NCBI RefSeq assembly: GCF_000241305.1
Contig: NZ_BAEH01000017.1
Coordinates: 1 to 64,000, forward strand
Length of the DNA stretch: 64,000 bases
Reading direction: 5' to 3'
From: Gordonia effusa NBRC 100432
GTDB taxonomy: Bacteria > Actinomycetota > Actinomycetes > Mycobacteriales > Mycobacteriaceae
Part shown: in pieces, positions 1 through 11,466 of the stretch
Numbering within the stretch: position 1 is the stretch's first letter
Layout of the letters: each line of letters starts with the position of its first letter
The notes under the pieces: generated by a model
What the model was told of the DNA's origin: nothing
Database searches by the model: none
Seen by the model: the letters and a program-made list of their open reading frames with translations, nothing else
Made by a program: the position numbers and the translations under genes

Positions 1-435
1 AACACATCCGTGCTCGATCGAACTATGCGCCCCAAGCGCACGCAAACCAGCCTGGTGCATATCGAGCGGACGCGAACCGATCGCGTCGCCGCCTGGCAGC
101 GCGACCACCGCACGATGACACCGCGCCATCAGCGGCCCCAGTACGCAGACCGAGGCACGGAACTGCTTCACGGCATCGAAATCGGCGTGATACTTCGGTT
201 CAGCCGGAACATCGATGGTGACGGTGTCGTGGTCGACTTCGACGGTGGCGCCGAGGCCGCGGAGGACATCGGCCATCAACGGGACGTCGGCGATGTCGGG
301 TGAGTTGGTCAGCACGGTCGTACCTTCGGCGAGCAAAGCGGCCGCCATCAGCTTCAACACGCTGTTCTTGGCCCCGCCGACGGACACCTCACCGGATAAG
401 CGGGCACCACCGGTCACCAGAAAGCGATCATTCAC
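1..435 (-). CDS. murA: UDP-N-acetylglucosamine 1-carboxyvinyltransferase MurA, N-terminal part
   Basis: Catalyses the first committed step of peptidoglycan synthesis, transferring enolpyruvate from PEP to UDP-GlcNAc in the cytoplasm. The frame starts at a GTG (433-435) and runs in frame off the left edge, giving 145 residues of a protein that is normally about 420. The N-terminal GGAKNS motif carries the conserved Lys23-Asn24. The active-site loop reads [15 protein letters not shown], with Asp117 where E. coli MurA has the fosfomycin-alkylated Cys115. The same Asp at 117 is known in M. tuberculosis and explains its intrinsic fosfomycin resistance. The gene is divergent from the adenosyltransferase gene, with only 42 bases between the start codons, so the two share a promoter region. 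Confidence 0.95.
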   Translation of the reverse strand, partial: MNDRFLVTGGARLSGEVSVGGAKNSVLKLMAAALLAEGTTVLTNSPDIADVPLMADVLRGLGATVEVDHDTVTIDVPAEPKYHADFDAVKQFRASVCVLGPLMARCHRAVVALPGGDAIGSRPLDMHQAGLRALGAHSSIEHGCV

Positions 436-477
436 CCAGACAGTTTATCTGTCCGACCACGCGGGTAGATTGCCAGC

Positions 478-1065
478 ATGGCCGTGCATCTGACTCGCAT
501 TTACACCCGGACCGGCGACGACGGCAGCACCGGCCTGTCGGACTTCTCACGGGTCGCCAAAACCGATGCACGCGTCGTCGCCTACGCCGACTGCGACGAG
601 GCGAACGCTGTTCTTGGCACCGCACTGACACTTGGTGCGCTCCCCGATGACGTCGCTGTCGTATTGCGAACCGTTCAGAACGACCTGTTCGACGCTGGTG
701 CGGATCTCTCGACGCCGGTCGTCGAAGATCCGAAGTATCCACCGCTGCGCATCGAGCAGTCCTATATCGACGCCCTGGAGTCGTGGTGCGATTCCTACGG
801 CGAGGATTTGCCCGCGCTCGATTCGTTCATCCTGCCCGGCGGGACGGCCGGCGCAGCGCTGCTCCATCACGCCCGGACCGTCGTACGTCGGGCCGAACGT
901 TCCGCGTGGGCGGCGATCGACGAGAATCCCGACAACACCTCGGTACTGCCGGCGAAATACCTCAACCGACTCTCGGATCTGCTGTTCATCCTCGCGCGCG
1001 TCGTCGCGCGGCGAGATGGGAGTGGAGACGTGAAGTGGGTGCCGGGCGGCGAACGGGCACGGTAG
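478..1065 (+). CDS. PduO-type ATP:cob(I)alamin adenosyltransferase
   Basis: Transfers the adenosyl group of ATP to cob(I)alamin to make coenzyme B12. The protein is 195 residues, the usual size. It has the N-terminal ATP-binding segment TRTGDDGSTGL (about 10-20) and, near the C-terminus, the conserved RRAERSAW and LNRLSDLLFILAR segments of the PduO/MMAB family. The ATG at 478 is the natural start because the family begins immediately with the MAVHLTRIYTRTGDDG-type sequence. It is divergent from murA, an arrangement also seen in mycobacteria next to the atp operon. Substrate and fold assignment rest on family similarity. Confidence 0.92.
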   Translation: MAVHLTRIYTRTGDDGSTGLSDFSRVAKTDARVVAYADCDEANAVLGTALTLGALPDDVAVVLRTVQNDLFDAGADLSTPVVEDPKYPPLRIEQSYIDALESWCDSYGEDLPALDSFILPGGTAGAALLHHARTVVRRAERSAWAAIDENPDNTSVLPAKYLNRLSDLLFILARVVARRDGSGDVKWVPGGERAR

Positions 1066-1110
1066 TTTGTCGGGCCACCGGTTTAGCGTCAACTAGCGCT
1101 GGCCGAGGTA

Positions 1111-1162
1111 CGTGGTCTCGATACACCCGGCTCGGCTAACGCCTCGCCGGGCACTCGACCAG
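1111..1162 (+). repeat. Dispersed repeat, family A (gtggtctcgatacac...actcgaccagc)
   Basis: This intergenic stretch between two convergent genes begins cgtggtctcgatacaccc and ends cactcgaccagc. Closely similar copies occur at 30665-30714 (same orientation) and, in reverse complement, at 30557-30616 and 30811-30869. Such 'ggtctcgatac...ctcgacca' repeats are common between genes of Gordonia-like actinobacteria. Function is unknown. Confidence 0.75.
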
Positions 1163-1194
1163 CCGAAGGGGTGCCGGCACCCCACTTACCGGCG

Positions 1195-1632
1195 TTACCT
1201 CCGACGTTGCGAACGCGCCGACTGCCGCGATTCGAGCCACGAGGTGAACGCGGTCATCGCCTCGGCGCTCATCGCCAACTCGAATGCTCCCCCGATACCG
1301 TCGGCGCCTGGCTCCAATTCGACGATGCGCATTCCGGCGAGGATTTCATCCTCGGTCCCCTCCGGCCCGCGACGTCGTTGAATCTCGATGGCGGTACGGA
1401 TGAGAGTCACCGTTGGCCCCGGCCTCAGCGACGACAGGCGGTAGAAACGCAAAACCTCGTCGCTGTACGCGATGGTCCCGTGCCGCCAGCCCTCGTCGGC
1501 CGCGGCGGGCACCAAACGCAACAGCACCGGAGTGCCTTCCCTACGCAACTCGGTCAACCGATATGCGATGAGGGCGAAGAACAGAATCCCGACGATCAGT
1601 GCGACGCCCAGCGCGATCAGTACAGCGCCCAT
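1195..1632 (-). CDS. DUF2550 membrane-anchored protein
   Basis: A 145-residue protein with one N-terminal hydrophobic segment (about residues 3-25) followed by a cytosol- or exterior-facing soluble domain rich in charged residues. It has the size, topology and position (immediately after atpC) of M. tuberculosis Rv1312, a DUF2550 protein of unknown function. It is separated from atpC by a strong hairpin, so it may be transcribed mostly by read-through or from its own promoter. No catalytic motif is visible. The Arg-rich C-terminus (RQSARSQRRR) suggests that the tail is cytosolic or contacts nucleic acid or acidic lipid, but this is only an inference. Confidence 0.8.
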   Translation of the reverse strand: MGAVLIALGVALIVGILFFALIAYRLTELRREGTPVLLRLVPAAADEGWRHGTIAYSDEVLRFYRLSSLRPGPTVTLIRTAIEIQRRRGPEGTEDEILAGMRIVELEPGADGIGGAFELAMSAEAMTAFTSWLESRQSARSQRRR

Positions 1633-1680
1633 CGGCTCACACCTCCTGCTCTCGTCCCGGTCCCCCTCCAGAATGCCAGT

Positions 1681-1713
1681 CGCCCGGAAGGTTCAAAACA
1701 AACCTTCCGGGCG
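1681..1713 (-). terminator. Hairpin downstream of atpC
   Basis: A perfect 13-bp stem (1681-1693 pairing with 1701-1713, arm cgcccggaaggtt) with a 7-base A-rich loop lies 25 bases after the atpC stop codon. There is no T-tract after it on the minus strand, as is common for actinobacterial terminators. It probably ends or attenuates the atp transcript before the DUF2550 gene. Confidence 0.8.
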
Positions 1714-1738
1714 ATCAGCATATATGCCTTGCGAACTG

Positions 1739-2119
1739 CTACTTGGCGAGCTGCTCGGCGGCTACCAACCGCGAACGAGCACGCGCGTAGTCTTCCGAAC
1801 CTGGCTCAGCCGCTTCGACGGCTTCGCGCTCGGCGGCGACGTCGACATCGTCGGCCCATTCGGCGAACTCGGCGAGGATAGTGACTACCTCGCCGGTCAC
1901 CGAAAGGAATCCACCCGTGACCGCAGCGGCACGACGGTTTCCGCCTTCCTCGACGATCACCACGAACCCACCGGAGATCAGCTCTCCGAGCAGCGGCTCG
2001 TGGTTGGCGAGGATGCCGAGTTCACCACTGGTGGTGTGCGCGATGACGAAGGTGGCACTACCCGAGTACAACCGGTCATCCGCCGAGACAATCTCGACCT
2101 GAAAGCTCTTGTCTGCCAT
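1739..2119 (-). CDS. atpC: ATP synthase epsilon subunit
   Basis: Central-stalk subunit of F1, which couples gamma rotation to the c-ring and can inhibit hydrolysis. The protein is 126 residues. The N-terminal beta-sandwich (about 1-88) shows the conserved GELGILANHEPLL segment, and a short helical C-terminal region follows. The C-terminal helix pair is brief, as in mycobacteria where epsilon is about 121 residues. It is the last gene of the atp operon, 9 bases after atpD, and is followed by a hairpin terminator. Confidence 0.97.
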   Translation of the reverse strand: MADKSFQVEIVSADDRLYSGSATFVIAHTTSGELGILANHEPLLGELISGGFVVIVEEGGNRRAAAVTGGFLSVTGEVVTILAEFAEWADDVDVAAEREAVEAAEPGSEDYARARSRLVAAEQLAK

Positions 2120-2128
2120 CGCGGACCG

Positions 2129-3643
<1,515 letters not shown>

Positions 3644-4567
3644 CTAACCGAGCGCGCTCGCACCGCCGACGATCTCGCTGATTTCCTGGGTGATCTGGGC
3701 CTGGCGCAACTGGTTGGCCTCGCGCGACAACGACGTCGAGAGTTCTTCTGCGTTGTCGGTAGCAGCCTTCATCGCGGTACGGCGCGCGGCCGACTCCGAT
3801 GCGGAACTGTCGAGCAGTGCCGCGTAGACGCGCGTCGCGACGTACTTCGGCAGCAGCGATGACAGCAAGTTCTCCGCGCTGGGCTCGAAGTCGTAGTTCC
3901 GCGACGGCTTCGAGTCGGCGTCGTCGGAATCGTCCTCGGTGACCACCAGCGGTGCCACCCGACGAACCTCGGGATTCTGCGTCAGCATCGACACGAACTT
4001 CGTGTAGACGATGTGCAGTTCGTCGACGCCCTCAAGGGAGCCTTCGCCGTCCGGCCGCTCGACGTCGGTGCCCGACCCCGCCACGAACAGGTCGACCAGG
4101 AAGTTTGATGCGGTGGCCGCATCGGAGTACTCCGGTGCCTGCGAAAAACCGGTCCACGAATCGGCGACCTCGGTGCCGCGGAAGCTGAAGTAGCCCAGCC
4201 CCTTCTGACCGGTCACGAACAGAACCGGCTCTTTCCCCTCTTCGCCGAGCAGCGAGAGGAGTTCACGCGTTGCCTTGAGCACATTCGAGTTGTAGCCACC
4301 GCACATACCGCGGTCACTGGTCACGACCAGCACCGCAGCACGCTTGGGGTTCTCCCGCTCGACGAGCAACGGATGATCGAGCGAACCTGCCGAGGAGGCC
4401 AGCTCGGAGAGCACCGTCGTCATCTCCTGCGAGTACGGCTTAGCCGCCGCGACCCGCGCTTGTGCCTTGGTGATACGCGAGGTCGCGATCAGTTCCTGCG
4501 CCTTGGTGATCTTCTTGGTCGACTGAACCGACCGGATACGCGAGCGCAACTCGCGAATGCTTGCCAT
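3644..4567 (-). CDS. atpG: ATP synthase gamma subunit
   Basis: Rotating central shaft of F1 (307 residues). The N-terminal helix begins [23 protein letters not shown] and the C-terminal helix ends near [12 protein letters not shown], the two halves of the coiled coil. Two acidic insertions are visible in the Rossmann-like domain. One, around 165-180 ([11 protein letters not shown] before [11 protein letters not shown]), corresponds to the gamma loop described as specific to mycobacteria and relatives, which limits ATP hydrolysis. The other, around 215-230, is Asp/Ser-rich. The gene lies between atpA and atpD. Confidence 0.97.
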   Translation of the reverse strand: MASIRELRSRIRSVQSTKKITKAQELIATSRITKAQARVAAAKPYSQEMTTVLSELASSAGSLDHPLLVERENPKRAAVLVVTSDRGMCGGYNSNVLKATRELLSLLGEEGKEPVLFVTGQKGLGYFSFRGTEVADSWTGFSQAPEYSDAATASNFLVDLFVAGSGTDVERPDGEGSLEGVDELHIVYTKFVSMLTQNPEVRRVAPLVVTEDDSDDADSKPSRNYDFEPSAENLLSSLLPKYVATRVYAALLDSSASESAARRTAMKAATDNAEELSTSLSREANQLRQAQITQEISEIVGGASALG

Positions 4568-4619
4568 CAGCGCACCCTCCTCTCAGATCGTGTAGAGCTC
4601 GATACAAATTCGATCATGG

Positions 4620-6251
4620 TCAGGACTTCCGGACCTTGATCTGCTCGTTCTCCACGTCCTCGGCATCCATCGCCTCGGCGGCCGCCTCGTTGACGACGCG
4701 CTTGCCGTCGTGGGTGAGGTAGCCGTTCTTGAACTTGTTGGTCTCGGCGACCAGCGACTCGGCCTGATCCGACGACAGCTTCGCGCCGCCGGCGATCGAG
4801 TCGTAGACACCCTGTGCGTTGTGGTGCAGGTGGCTGAGCAGCTGCTCCTCGAAGTTGCGGATGTCGTCGATCGGCACCGAGTCGTAGTGGCCCTCACCGC
4901 AGAGGTAGATCGAAACGATCTGATCCTCGACCGAGTACGGGCTGTACTGATCCTGCTTGAGCATTTCGACCCAGCGAGCACCGCGCTCGAGGCGAGCCTT
5001 CGAGGCATCGTCGAGGTCGGAGGCGAAGGCCGAGAAGGCTTCGAGCTCACGGAACTGTGCGAGCTCCAGACGCAGCGAACCGGAAACGGCCTTGAGGCCC
5101 TTAGTCTGTGCGGCACCACCGACACGCGACACCGAGGTACCGACGTTGATCGCGGGGCGAACGCCCTTGTTGAACAGGTCCGACTCCAGGAAGACCTGGC
5201 CGTCGGTGATCGAGATGACGTTGGTCGGGATGAACGCCGAGACGTCGTTGGCCTTGGTCTCGATGATCGGCAGGCCGGTCATCGAACCCGCACCCAGCTC
5301 GTCGGAGAGCTTCGCACAACGCTCCAGCAGGCGCGAGTGCAAGTAGAAGACGTCACCGGGGTATGCCTCGCGGCCCGGCGGGCGGCGCAGCAGCAGCGAG
5401 ATCGCGCGGTAGGCCTCAGCCTGCTTGGTGAGGTCGTCGAACACGATGAGGACGTGCTTGCCGTCGTACATCCAGTGCTGACCGATGGCCGAACCGGTGT
5501 ACGGAGCGAGCCACTTGAAGCCGGCCGAATCCGATGCCGGGGCTGCGACGATGGTGGTGTACTCCATCGCGCCGGCCTCTTCGAGAGCGGTCTTGACGCC
5601 GGCGATGGTCGAACCCTTCTGACCAATCGCGACGTAGATGCAGCGAACCTGCTTGGTCGGGTCGCCGGTCTCCCAGTTCGCCTTCTGGTTCAGGATGGCG
5701 TCGATGCAGACCGCGGTCTTGCCGGTCTTGCGGTCGCCGATGACGAGCTGACGCTGGCCGCGGCCGATGGCGGTCATGGCGTCGATGGCCTTGATTCCGG
5801 TGGCGAGGGATTCCTCAACCGGCTGGCGCTCGAGCACACTGGCTGCCTGCAGTTCGAGAACACGCTGCGCTTCGGCTTCGATGTCGCCCTGGCCGTCGAT
5901 CGGCTGACCGAGCGGGTTGACGACGCGTCCGAGGAACTTGTCGCCGACCGGCACCGAGAGCACGTCGCCGGTACGGCTGACCTGCTGGCCTTCTTCGATC
6001 GTGTCGTAGTCACCCAGGATGACGGCACCGATCTGGTCCTCGTCGAGGTTAAGGGCAACGCCGAGCACTCCGCCGGGGAATTCCAGCAGCTCGTTGGCCA
6101 TCGCGCCGGGCAGGCCACTTACGTGGGCGATGCCGTCGGATGTGTCGGTTACGGTGCCGACCTCTTCGCGGGAGGCATCGGCGTCGAACGACGAGACATA
6201 GCTCTCGATCGCTCCCTTAATCTCGTCTGGTGAGATCGTCAACTCAGCCAT
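4620..6251 (-). CDS. atpA: ATP synthase alpha subunit
   Basis: Non-catalytic nucleotide-binding subunit of F1 (543 residues). The Walker A motif GDRKTGKT is at about 172-179, and the N-terminal barrel carries [15 protein letters not shown]. At 543 residues it is about 30 longer than E. coli alpha. The extra length is a charged C-terminal tail ([17 protein letters not shown]), matching the C-terminal extension reported in mycobacterial alpha that suppresses ATP hydrolysis. It sits 54 bases downstream of the fused b/delta gene. Confidence 0.98.
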   Translation of the reverse strand: MAELTISPDEIKGAIESYVSSFDADASREEVGTVTDTSDGIAHVSGLPGAMANELLEFPGGVLGVALNLDEDQIGAVILGDYDTIEEGQQVSRTGDVLSVPVGDKFLGRVVNPLGQPIDGQGDIEAEAQRVLELQAASVLERQPVEESLATGIKAIDAMTAIGRGQRQLVIGDRKTGKTAVCIDAILNQKANWETGDPTKQVRCIYVAIGQKGSTIAGVKTALEEAGAMEYTTIVAAPASDSAGFKWLAPYTGSAIGQHWMYDGKHVLIVFDDLTKQAEAYRAISLLLRRPPGREAYPGDVFYLHSRLLERCAKLSDELGAGSMTGLPIIETKANDVSAFIPTNVISITDGQVFLESDLFNKGVRPAINVGTSVSRVGGAAQTKGLKAVSGSLRLELAQFRELEAFSAFASDLDDASKARLERGARWVEMLKQDQYSPYSVEDQIVSIYLCGEGHYDSVPIDDIRNFEEQLLSHLHHNAQGVYDSIAGGAKLSSDQAESLVAETNKFKNGYLTHDGKRVVNEAAAEAMDAEDVENEQIKVRKS

Positions 6252-6305
6252 TGGGTTCTCGTCCTTCTTTTAGCGTGGCTTGTGGGATTCGGTGGTTAGC
6301 GCGTG

Positions 6306-7658
6306 CTAACTCGGTAGGTTCTCGGCGGCCTTCTGCAGTCGCGTCGCGACATCGCCTTCGATGACGTCGTCGCCGACGCTGATCCGCAATCCACCCAGCA
6401 GTTCCGGGTCGATTTCGGTCTGCACCGACATCGCGCGCCCATAGATATCGCCCAGCACCGAGGTCAGGCGAGTGGCCTGCGCGTCGGTGAGCTCCAACGG
6501 CGACACCACGTGCGCGACGGTTTCGCTCCGGCGGGCGGCGGCCAGTTCGGCCAGATTGGCGACAGCGACGTCGGCGTGCTGTCCGTTCAGGCCGGTGATG
6601 GTCTGTGTTAGCAGCGCTGCGGTGTGCGAACCGATCTGATCACCGAGTACCGACGTCAGCAGGCTGACACGACCGGCAACCGGCGTCGAGGTATCCGACA
6701 GATGCCGAGTCAGCTCAGGATTCGCATCGAGCAGGCGCCCGACGCGGAACAACTCGTCTTCGACTCGGTCGATGACGCCGTCGTTCTCCGCGGCCGCGAG
6801 GACCGCCAAGTCGCTCTGGCGCTGCAGGGCCGCGGTGAAGTCAGTACCCGACGACCACTTCTCCGCACTCGCCACCGCGACGATCGATACCGCGGCATCG
6901 GAGACCTTGCCGCGCAGCAGCGACGCTGCGAACGCCTTCTTGGCCTCACCGGCGTCAGCCGGCTCGGCAAGCTTCTTACGCAACACCGGCTCGCTGTTGA
7001 GCAGCGCGACAACCTGCGCCAGCTCGCCGCCGAGCGATGTCAGAGCCGCCGAATCGAGACCGTCGGTAACGGAGGTGAATTCCCGCGAAACCGCTTGTGC
7101 CGCATCGCGACTCGACGCACGCATGCCATGCAGGCCCACGAGGTCGGCGCTGGTGGGCACCGCGGTGTCGGGGCGTCCGCTACCGGACATCGCCGACAGT
7201 TCGTCGATCACGCGGTCGACCGACGCCGACTGCTCGGCCGGGTCGGCCAGTTGCGCCCGCACCAATTCGTCAGCACGCACGACCGCGGCCTGTCCCAGCT
7301 CACCGCGCAGGTCGCGCAGCAGGTTGGCGCGTTGCAGTTCAGCCTGCGATGCACCATGGCTGGAGATCCGCTTGACCTCTGCTTCCGACGCCGCGTGCAG
7401 ATCCTCGGCGATAGCCTCGGCATCCTTGGCGCCGTCGGCCTTCAGCTGCTCGGCCTCGACCTTGGCATCGGCCACGGCCTGGTCGTGGGCGGCCTGCGCC
7501 TTGAGCAGGTTGGCCTTGGCGGCCTCACTCTCGGCGACCTGATCTTCGATCTTCTGCTGCGACGATTTGACCGCCTTGTTCAGCGGTGGCCATACGTACT
7601 TCCACAGCAGGAAGACGATCACGGCAAAGCCGATCAGCTGTCCAATGAAAACGCTCAC
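6306..7658 (-). CDS. atpFH: ATP synthase fused b/delta subunit
   Basis: Peripheral-stalk protein of 450 residues. An N-terminal membrane helix (about 5-25) and a b-type coiled coil (to about 150) are fused to a complete delta subunit (about 180-450, ending TRLQKAAENLPS). This fusion is characteristic of Mycobacteriales. The start is a GTG (7656-7658) whose first G is the last base of the atpF stop codon (TAGTG), so the two are translationally coupled. It pairs with the separate b subunit encoded just upstream to form the stator. Confidence 0.96.
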   Translation of the reverse strand: MSVFIGQLIGFAVIVFLLWKYVWPPLNKAVKSSQQKIEDQVAESEAAKANLLKAQAAHDQAVADAKVEAEQLKADGAKDAEAIAEDLHAASEAEVKRISSHGASQAELQRANLLRDLRGELGQAAVVRADELVRAQLADPAEQSASVDRVIDELSAMSGSGRPDTAVPTSADLVGLHGMRASSRDAAQAVSREFTSVTDGLDSAALTSLGGELAQVVALLNSEPVLRKKLAEPADAGEAKKAFAASLLRGKVSDAAVSIVAVASAEKWSSGTDFTAALQRQSDLAVLAAAENDGVIDRVEDELFRVGRLLDANPELTRHLSDTSTPVAGRVSLLTSVLGDQIGSHTAALLTQTITGLNGQHADVAVANLAELAAARRSETVAHVVSPLELTDAQATRLTSVLGDIYGRAMSVQTEIDPELLGGLRISVGDDVIEGDVATRLQKAAENLPS

Positions 7659-8155
7659 TAGTTATTCACCTTCGCATCCGGGCGCGAACTTGCGGACTGA
7701 CCCTTGAGGTCGCTACCGAGAATTCGACCGGCCAGGGTGGTCGCGAGATTGTCGAGGTCACCACGCGCGGACGATGCCGCGTCGGCTCCCTGGGCGGCCA
7801 ATGCCTCAGCAGATGCGGCACGTGCCGCGTCTGCCTCGGCGGTCGCTTGATGGCGTGCGGCCACCAACTCCTCGTTGCCCTTTGCACGAGCCGCGTCGCG
7901 AAGGCCGGTGGCCTCGCCACGCGCATCCTTCAGCGCGGCCCGGTATTCCGAATCGGCACTCTCGAAGCTCGCCGCGGCAGCCTTGTTGTCCTCAGCCGTC
8001 TTAGCCACCATCGCCTCGCGCTCTTCCATTGCCTTCTTGATCGGCGGCACCACAAAGATGCCGATCACAGCGAAGACCACAAAGAAGATCACCAAGCACA
8101 CAAAAAATGTGCCATTGGGGATGAGGAAGTTTTCTGCGGCGAGATTCGTCGTCAT
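7658..8155 (-). CDS. atpF: ATP synthase b subunit
   Basis: Stator subunit of 165 residues with one membrane-spanning helix near the N-terminus (about 17-38). A long Ala/Glu/Lys-rich helix, predicted to form a coiled coil, follows up to about residue 150. It differs from the fused b/delta gene immediately downstream, with which it overlaps by one base. It lies 39 bases after atpE. The family and operon position make the call secure. Confidence 0.95.
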   Translation of the reverse strand: MTTNLAAENFLIPNGTFFVCLVIFFVVFAVIGIFVVPPIKKAMEEREAMVAKTAEDNKAAAASFESADSEYRAALKDARGEATGLRDAARAKGNEELVAARHQATAEADAARAASAEALAAQGADAASSARGDLDNLATTLAGRILGSDLKGQSASSRPDAKVNN

Positions 8156-8194
8156 GTCGCTCCGTTTACTAGTTGTGCTCCGTCTCGCGCAGAC

Positions 8195-8533
<339 letters not shown>

Positions 8534-8588
8534 TCATTCAGTTGGGTCGATAGGTCTTCGCGTTGCCGCGGCGACGTTGTTCTCGCTG

Positions 8589-9398
8589 CTAGTGAGCGTC
8601 TTCTTTAGCCGTGGACTGGCTGAAGTAGAGGATGGTCAGCAATGAGAAGATGAAGGCCTGGATCAGTCCGACGAACAGGTCGAAGGATTTCCAGAGTGCG
8701 TTCGGCGCCCACAAGATGTAGGCGGGGAACATCGCGATCAAACCGACCATGATGCCGCCTGCGAACAGGTTGCCGAAGAGACGAAGACTGAGCGAGATCG
8801 GCTTGGCGATTTCCTCGATGATGTTGATCGGCGCCAGGCCCCAACCGTGCCCCTTGACCAGCAGTTTGGGATGGCCGATGATGCCACGCTCCATGAAGCC
8901 GGCGATGTGGTAGGCGAGGAAGACGAACAGTGCCATCGCGTAGACGAAGTTGGCGTCGGAGGCCGGCGGCTTGAGCCACTCACCTGCCGACGGGTTGCCG
9001 TGCTCGTTGGTGGTGCCGTACTGCACCGGCAGGACCGACAGCCAGTTGGCGACCAAAATGTAGACGAACAGCGTCACCGACAGCGGCAGCACGAAGGCGC
9101 TGATGCGGTGGCCGATCGAACCCTCGATCTGGCTGCGCATCTGCACAAAGATCAGTTCGAAGAAGGACTGGACCCAGCCCGGCTTACCCGAGGTGACCTT
9201 CCAGCGGACGATGAACGCCAGAGCGATGACGATGATCGCCGCGACCGAACTTCCCAAGATGGTGTCGGTGTTGACCGTCATGCCGAACCACTCGGCATGG
9301 GTGTGGTGACCGACCTCTAGCTCGAACTTCCCTTCCTCGCCACCTTCAGCGAGGAAAGTCGTCAGCGCCGCGGTCGGCGTAGATGACAGGATTGTCAT
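8589..9398 (-). CDS. atpB: ATP synthase a subunit
   Basis: Membrane subunit of Fo (269 residues) that provides the proton half-channels next to the c-ring. The fourth conserved helix contains [16 protein letters not shown] with the essential Arg. Around five to six hydrophobic segments are visible. Its start codon overlaps the atpI stop by four bases (ATGA), so the two are coupled. A 133-base gap to atpE contains no obvious gene. Confidence 0.97.
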   Translation of the reverse strand: MTILSSTPTAALTTFLAEGGEEGKFELEVGHHTHAEWFGMTVNTDTILGSSVAAIIVIALAFIVRWKVTSGKPGWVQSFFELIFVQMRSQIEGSIGHRISAFVLPLSVTLFVYILVANWLSVLPVQYGTTNEHGNPSAGEWLKPPASDANFVYAMALFVFLAYHIAGFMERGIIGHPKLLVKGHGWGLAPINIIEEIAKPISLSLRLFGNLFAGGIMVGLIAMFPAYILWAPNALWKSFDLFVGLIQAFIFSLLTILYFSQSTAKEDAH

Positions 9399-9814
9399 GG
9401 TTGCTTGCGAAGTCCTTTCATCACCGGAATCACCGTATTCAGAACCAAGATGACCTGACCGATGGCGAGTCCAAACATCACGCCCAGCCCATCAGGCTGA
9501 ACCAAAAACGCTGCGATCAGGGCGAGGACCGTGATGGTCCCTAGCCGAACCGCGGAATTAACCGCAAGAATCTTCTTACGTGGGTGGTCTTCGGCCGTGA
9601 CCGCCTTGACCGAGTTGATCACCATCTGCGCGTTTCCGAAGATGGCGGCGGTGCCTAATAAAAAGAAAACGCCGAACCACGGGTGGTCCAGCGCGATGGC
9701 GGCGGCGGCAACGGCGAGTACGACGACCCCCACGATGATCGCGGGGCGACGCATACTGGTCGGAGCGGTCGGAAATACGTATGGCATGGAGTCGGCTGAC
9801 GTGCTAGCGCTCAT
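9395..9814 (-). CDS. atpI: ATP synthase I-like membrane protein
   Basis: Small membrane protein of 139 residues, first gene of the atp operon, in the position of Rv1303 of M. tuberculosis. AtpI proteins help c-ring assembly or stability in other bacteria; the role here is inferred. About four hydrophobic segments are visible (residues near 26-44, 46-64, 88-105, 108-128). The ATG at 9812-9814 is preferred over one five codons upstream because a strong ribosome site, ggaggag, lies 5-10 bases before it. The stop overlaps the atpB start. Confidence 0.85.
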   Translation of the reverse strand: MSASTSADSMPYVFPTAPTSMRRPAIIVGVVVLAVAAAAIALDHPWFGVFFLLGTAAIFGNAQMVINSVKAVTAEDHPRKKILAVNSAVRLGTITVLALIAAFLVQPDGLGVMFGLAIGQVILVLNTVIPVMKGLRKQP

Positions 9815-10012
9815 GAGCCTCTCCTCCACTCTTAGCGGGGCACCCTTCTTTGGGCACCAATCATCGTGCGTGCGTCGTCGACTATGCGGTCGCGGCGTAA
9901 GCTCACGAATTTCTCAGACTGTACCAAGCCGCCCTTACCTCCCTCACCGGGGGGTATTCCTAGCTACCGAGCGGCTACTACAGCCCATAGTACACGGTTC
10001 TTTACCAGGACA

Positions 10013-11416
10013 TTAATCGCGGCGCCCGACGCCAACTCTGCGACGGCCGACGGCCTGATTGAGTACTCCGAGCGCGGACAATACCAGCACCACGACGACC
10101 ATTGCTACCAACTGAGTACGCGCATCGTCGTCGGTCAGCATCAACACGGTCAGTGCGGCGAGCAATGCGAGCGCGAGAAACCCCGAATAGGGGTAGCCCC
10201 ACATCCGTACCGGCAGATCACCCTCGGCGTCGAACTTGCGGCGCAACACCAGTTGAGCTGCCGCCGACATACCCCAGATGAAGAGCAACGTGGCACCAAC
10301 CGCGTTGAGCAGGAAGGTCAATAGTCCCTTGATCTCCAGGAAGTTCAGCAGCACCACCAGAAAACCAGCAGCCACCGAGACCAGCAGTGCCACGGTCGGA
10401 ACGCCTGACCCGCTGACCCGAGCGAGCGCGCGTGGACCGGCCCCCCGACGACACAGCGCGTACATCATCCTCGACGTCCCGTACATCTGGGCGTTGAACG
10501 CCGAGAGCAACGCAATCACGATCACGACTTCCATCACTCCGACGATGCCGTCGATCTTCGCCATCGACAGCACCGCGGTGAACGGGCTCTGAGCGGCCTC
10601 GTCTGCCTTGGCGAGGGTGTCCCACGGCAGCAGTAGCGCGATGATCAGCACCGATCCCAGGTAGAACACGACGATCCGCCCGACGACACTGCGCACCGCT
10701 CGACGTACCGCCGTCGCCGGATCGGAGGATTCCGCGGCGGCGATCGTCACCAATTCGATGCCCCCAAATGCGAAAGCCACCGCGAGCAAACCCGCTGCCA
10801 CACCGCTCCACCCGTTCGGCATGAACCCCCCGTGGTGGAGCAGGTTGTCCAACCCAGGGGCGTCGGTGTTGGGCAGCCAGCCGAATACCAGCAGCACGCC
10901 GATCACCAAAAACGCGATAATTACCGCAACTTTGATGAACGCGAACCAGAATTCGAACTCACCGAAATTGGCGACCCGAGTCAGGTTGACGACGGTGAAC
11001 CCGACCATGGCGATCATCGCCGGGATCCACGGATCGACGTCGAACCAGCCCCCGACAATCTGCGCCGCGCCGGTCAACTCGGCGCCCATCACCATCACCA
11101 GCATGTACCAGTACAACCACCCGGTCACAAAGCCGGGAAGTCGGCCGAAAGCCAGCTCGGCATAGGTGGAGAACGACCCCGACTCCGGGCGTGCCGCTGA
11201 CATCTCGCCGAGTCCCCACATGACCAGCACGACGAGCAAACCCGCGGCCGCGTAGGAAAGCAGGACCGCCGGACCTGCGACGTTGATGGCCGCGCCGGTG
11301 CCGAGGAACAACCCCGCACCGATCGCCGAGCCCAACCCCATCATGGTGAGGTGGCGCGTCTTCAGTCCGGTTGATAGCGACTGTGTGCCAGCGTCGCTCC
11401 CCTGCGTGTCGGCCAC
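10013..11416 (-). CDS. APC-superfamily amino acid permease
   Basis: Cytoplasmic-membrane transporter of about 467 residues with 12 expected membrane helices. The first helix carries the LGSAIGAGLFLGTG signature and a later segment reads AFNAQMYGTSRMMYALC, both typical of the AAT family (aromatic, GABA, proline or histidine permeases). A GTG at 11414-11416 preceded by aaagg is the best start; the open frame extends 15 codons further upstream. The substrate cannot be read from sequence. It lies between the atp operon and wecA, separated from atpI by about 200 bases. Confidence 0.88.
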   Translation of the reverse strand: MADTQGSDAGTQSLSTGLKTRHLTMMGLGSAIGAGLFLGTGAAINVAGPAVLLSYAAAGLLVVLVMWGLGEMSAARPESGSFSTYAELAFGRLPGFVTGWLYWYMLVMVMGAELTGAAQIVGGWFDVDPWIPAMIAMVGFTVVNLTRVANFGEFEFWFAFIKVAVIIAFLVIGVLLVFGWLPNTDAPGLDNLLHHGGFMPNGWSGVAAGLLAVAFAFGGIELVTIAAAESSDPATAVRRAVRSVVGRIVVFYLGSVLIIALLLPWDTLAKADEAAQSPFTAVLSMAKIDGIVGVMEVVIVIALLSAFNAQMYGTSRMMYALCRRGAGPRALARVSGSGVPTVALLVSVAAGFLVVLLNFLEIKGLLTFLLNAVGATLLFIWGMSAAAQLVLRRKFDAEGDLPVRMWGYPYSGFLALALLAALTVLMLTDDDARTQLVAMVVVVLVLSALGVLNQAVGRRRVGVGRRD

Positions 11417-11466
11417 GAGCCGCCTTTCATTTCGGTCACCCAGATATTCGGGCGTGAACAATCGGA

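Noticed and set aside
4710-6233. Long open frame of 507 codons on the plus strand opposite atpA
   Set aside because: Antisense shadow of atpA, with no start signal and no recognisable domain.
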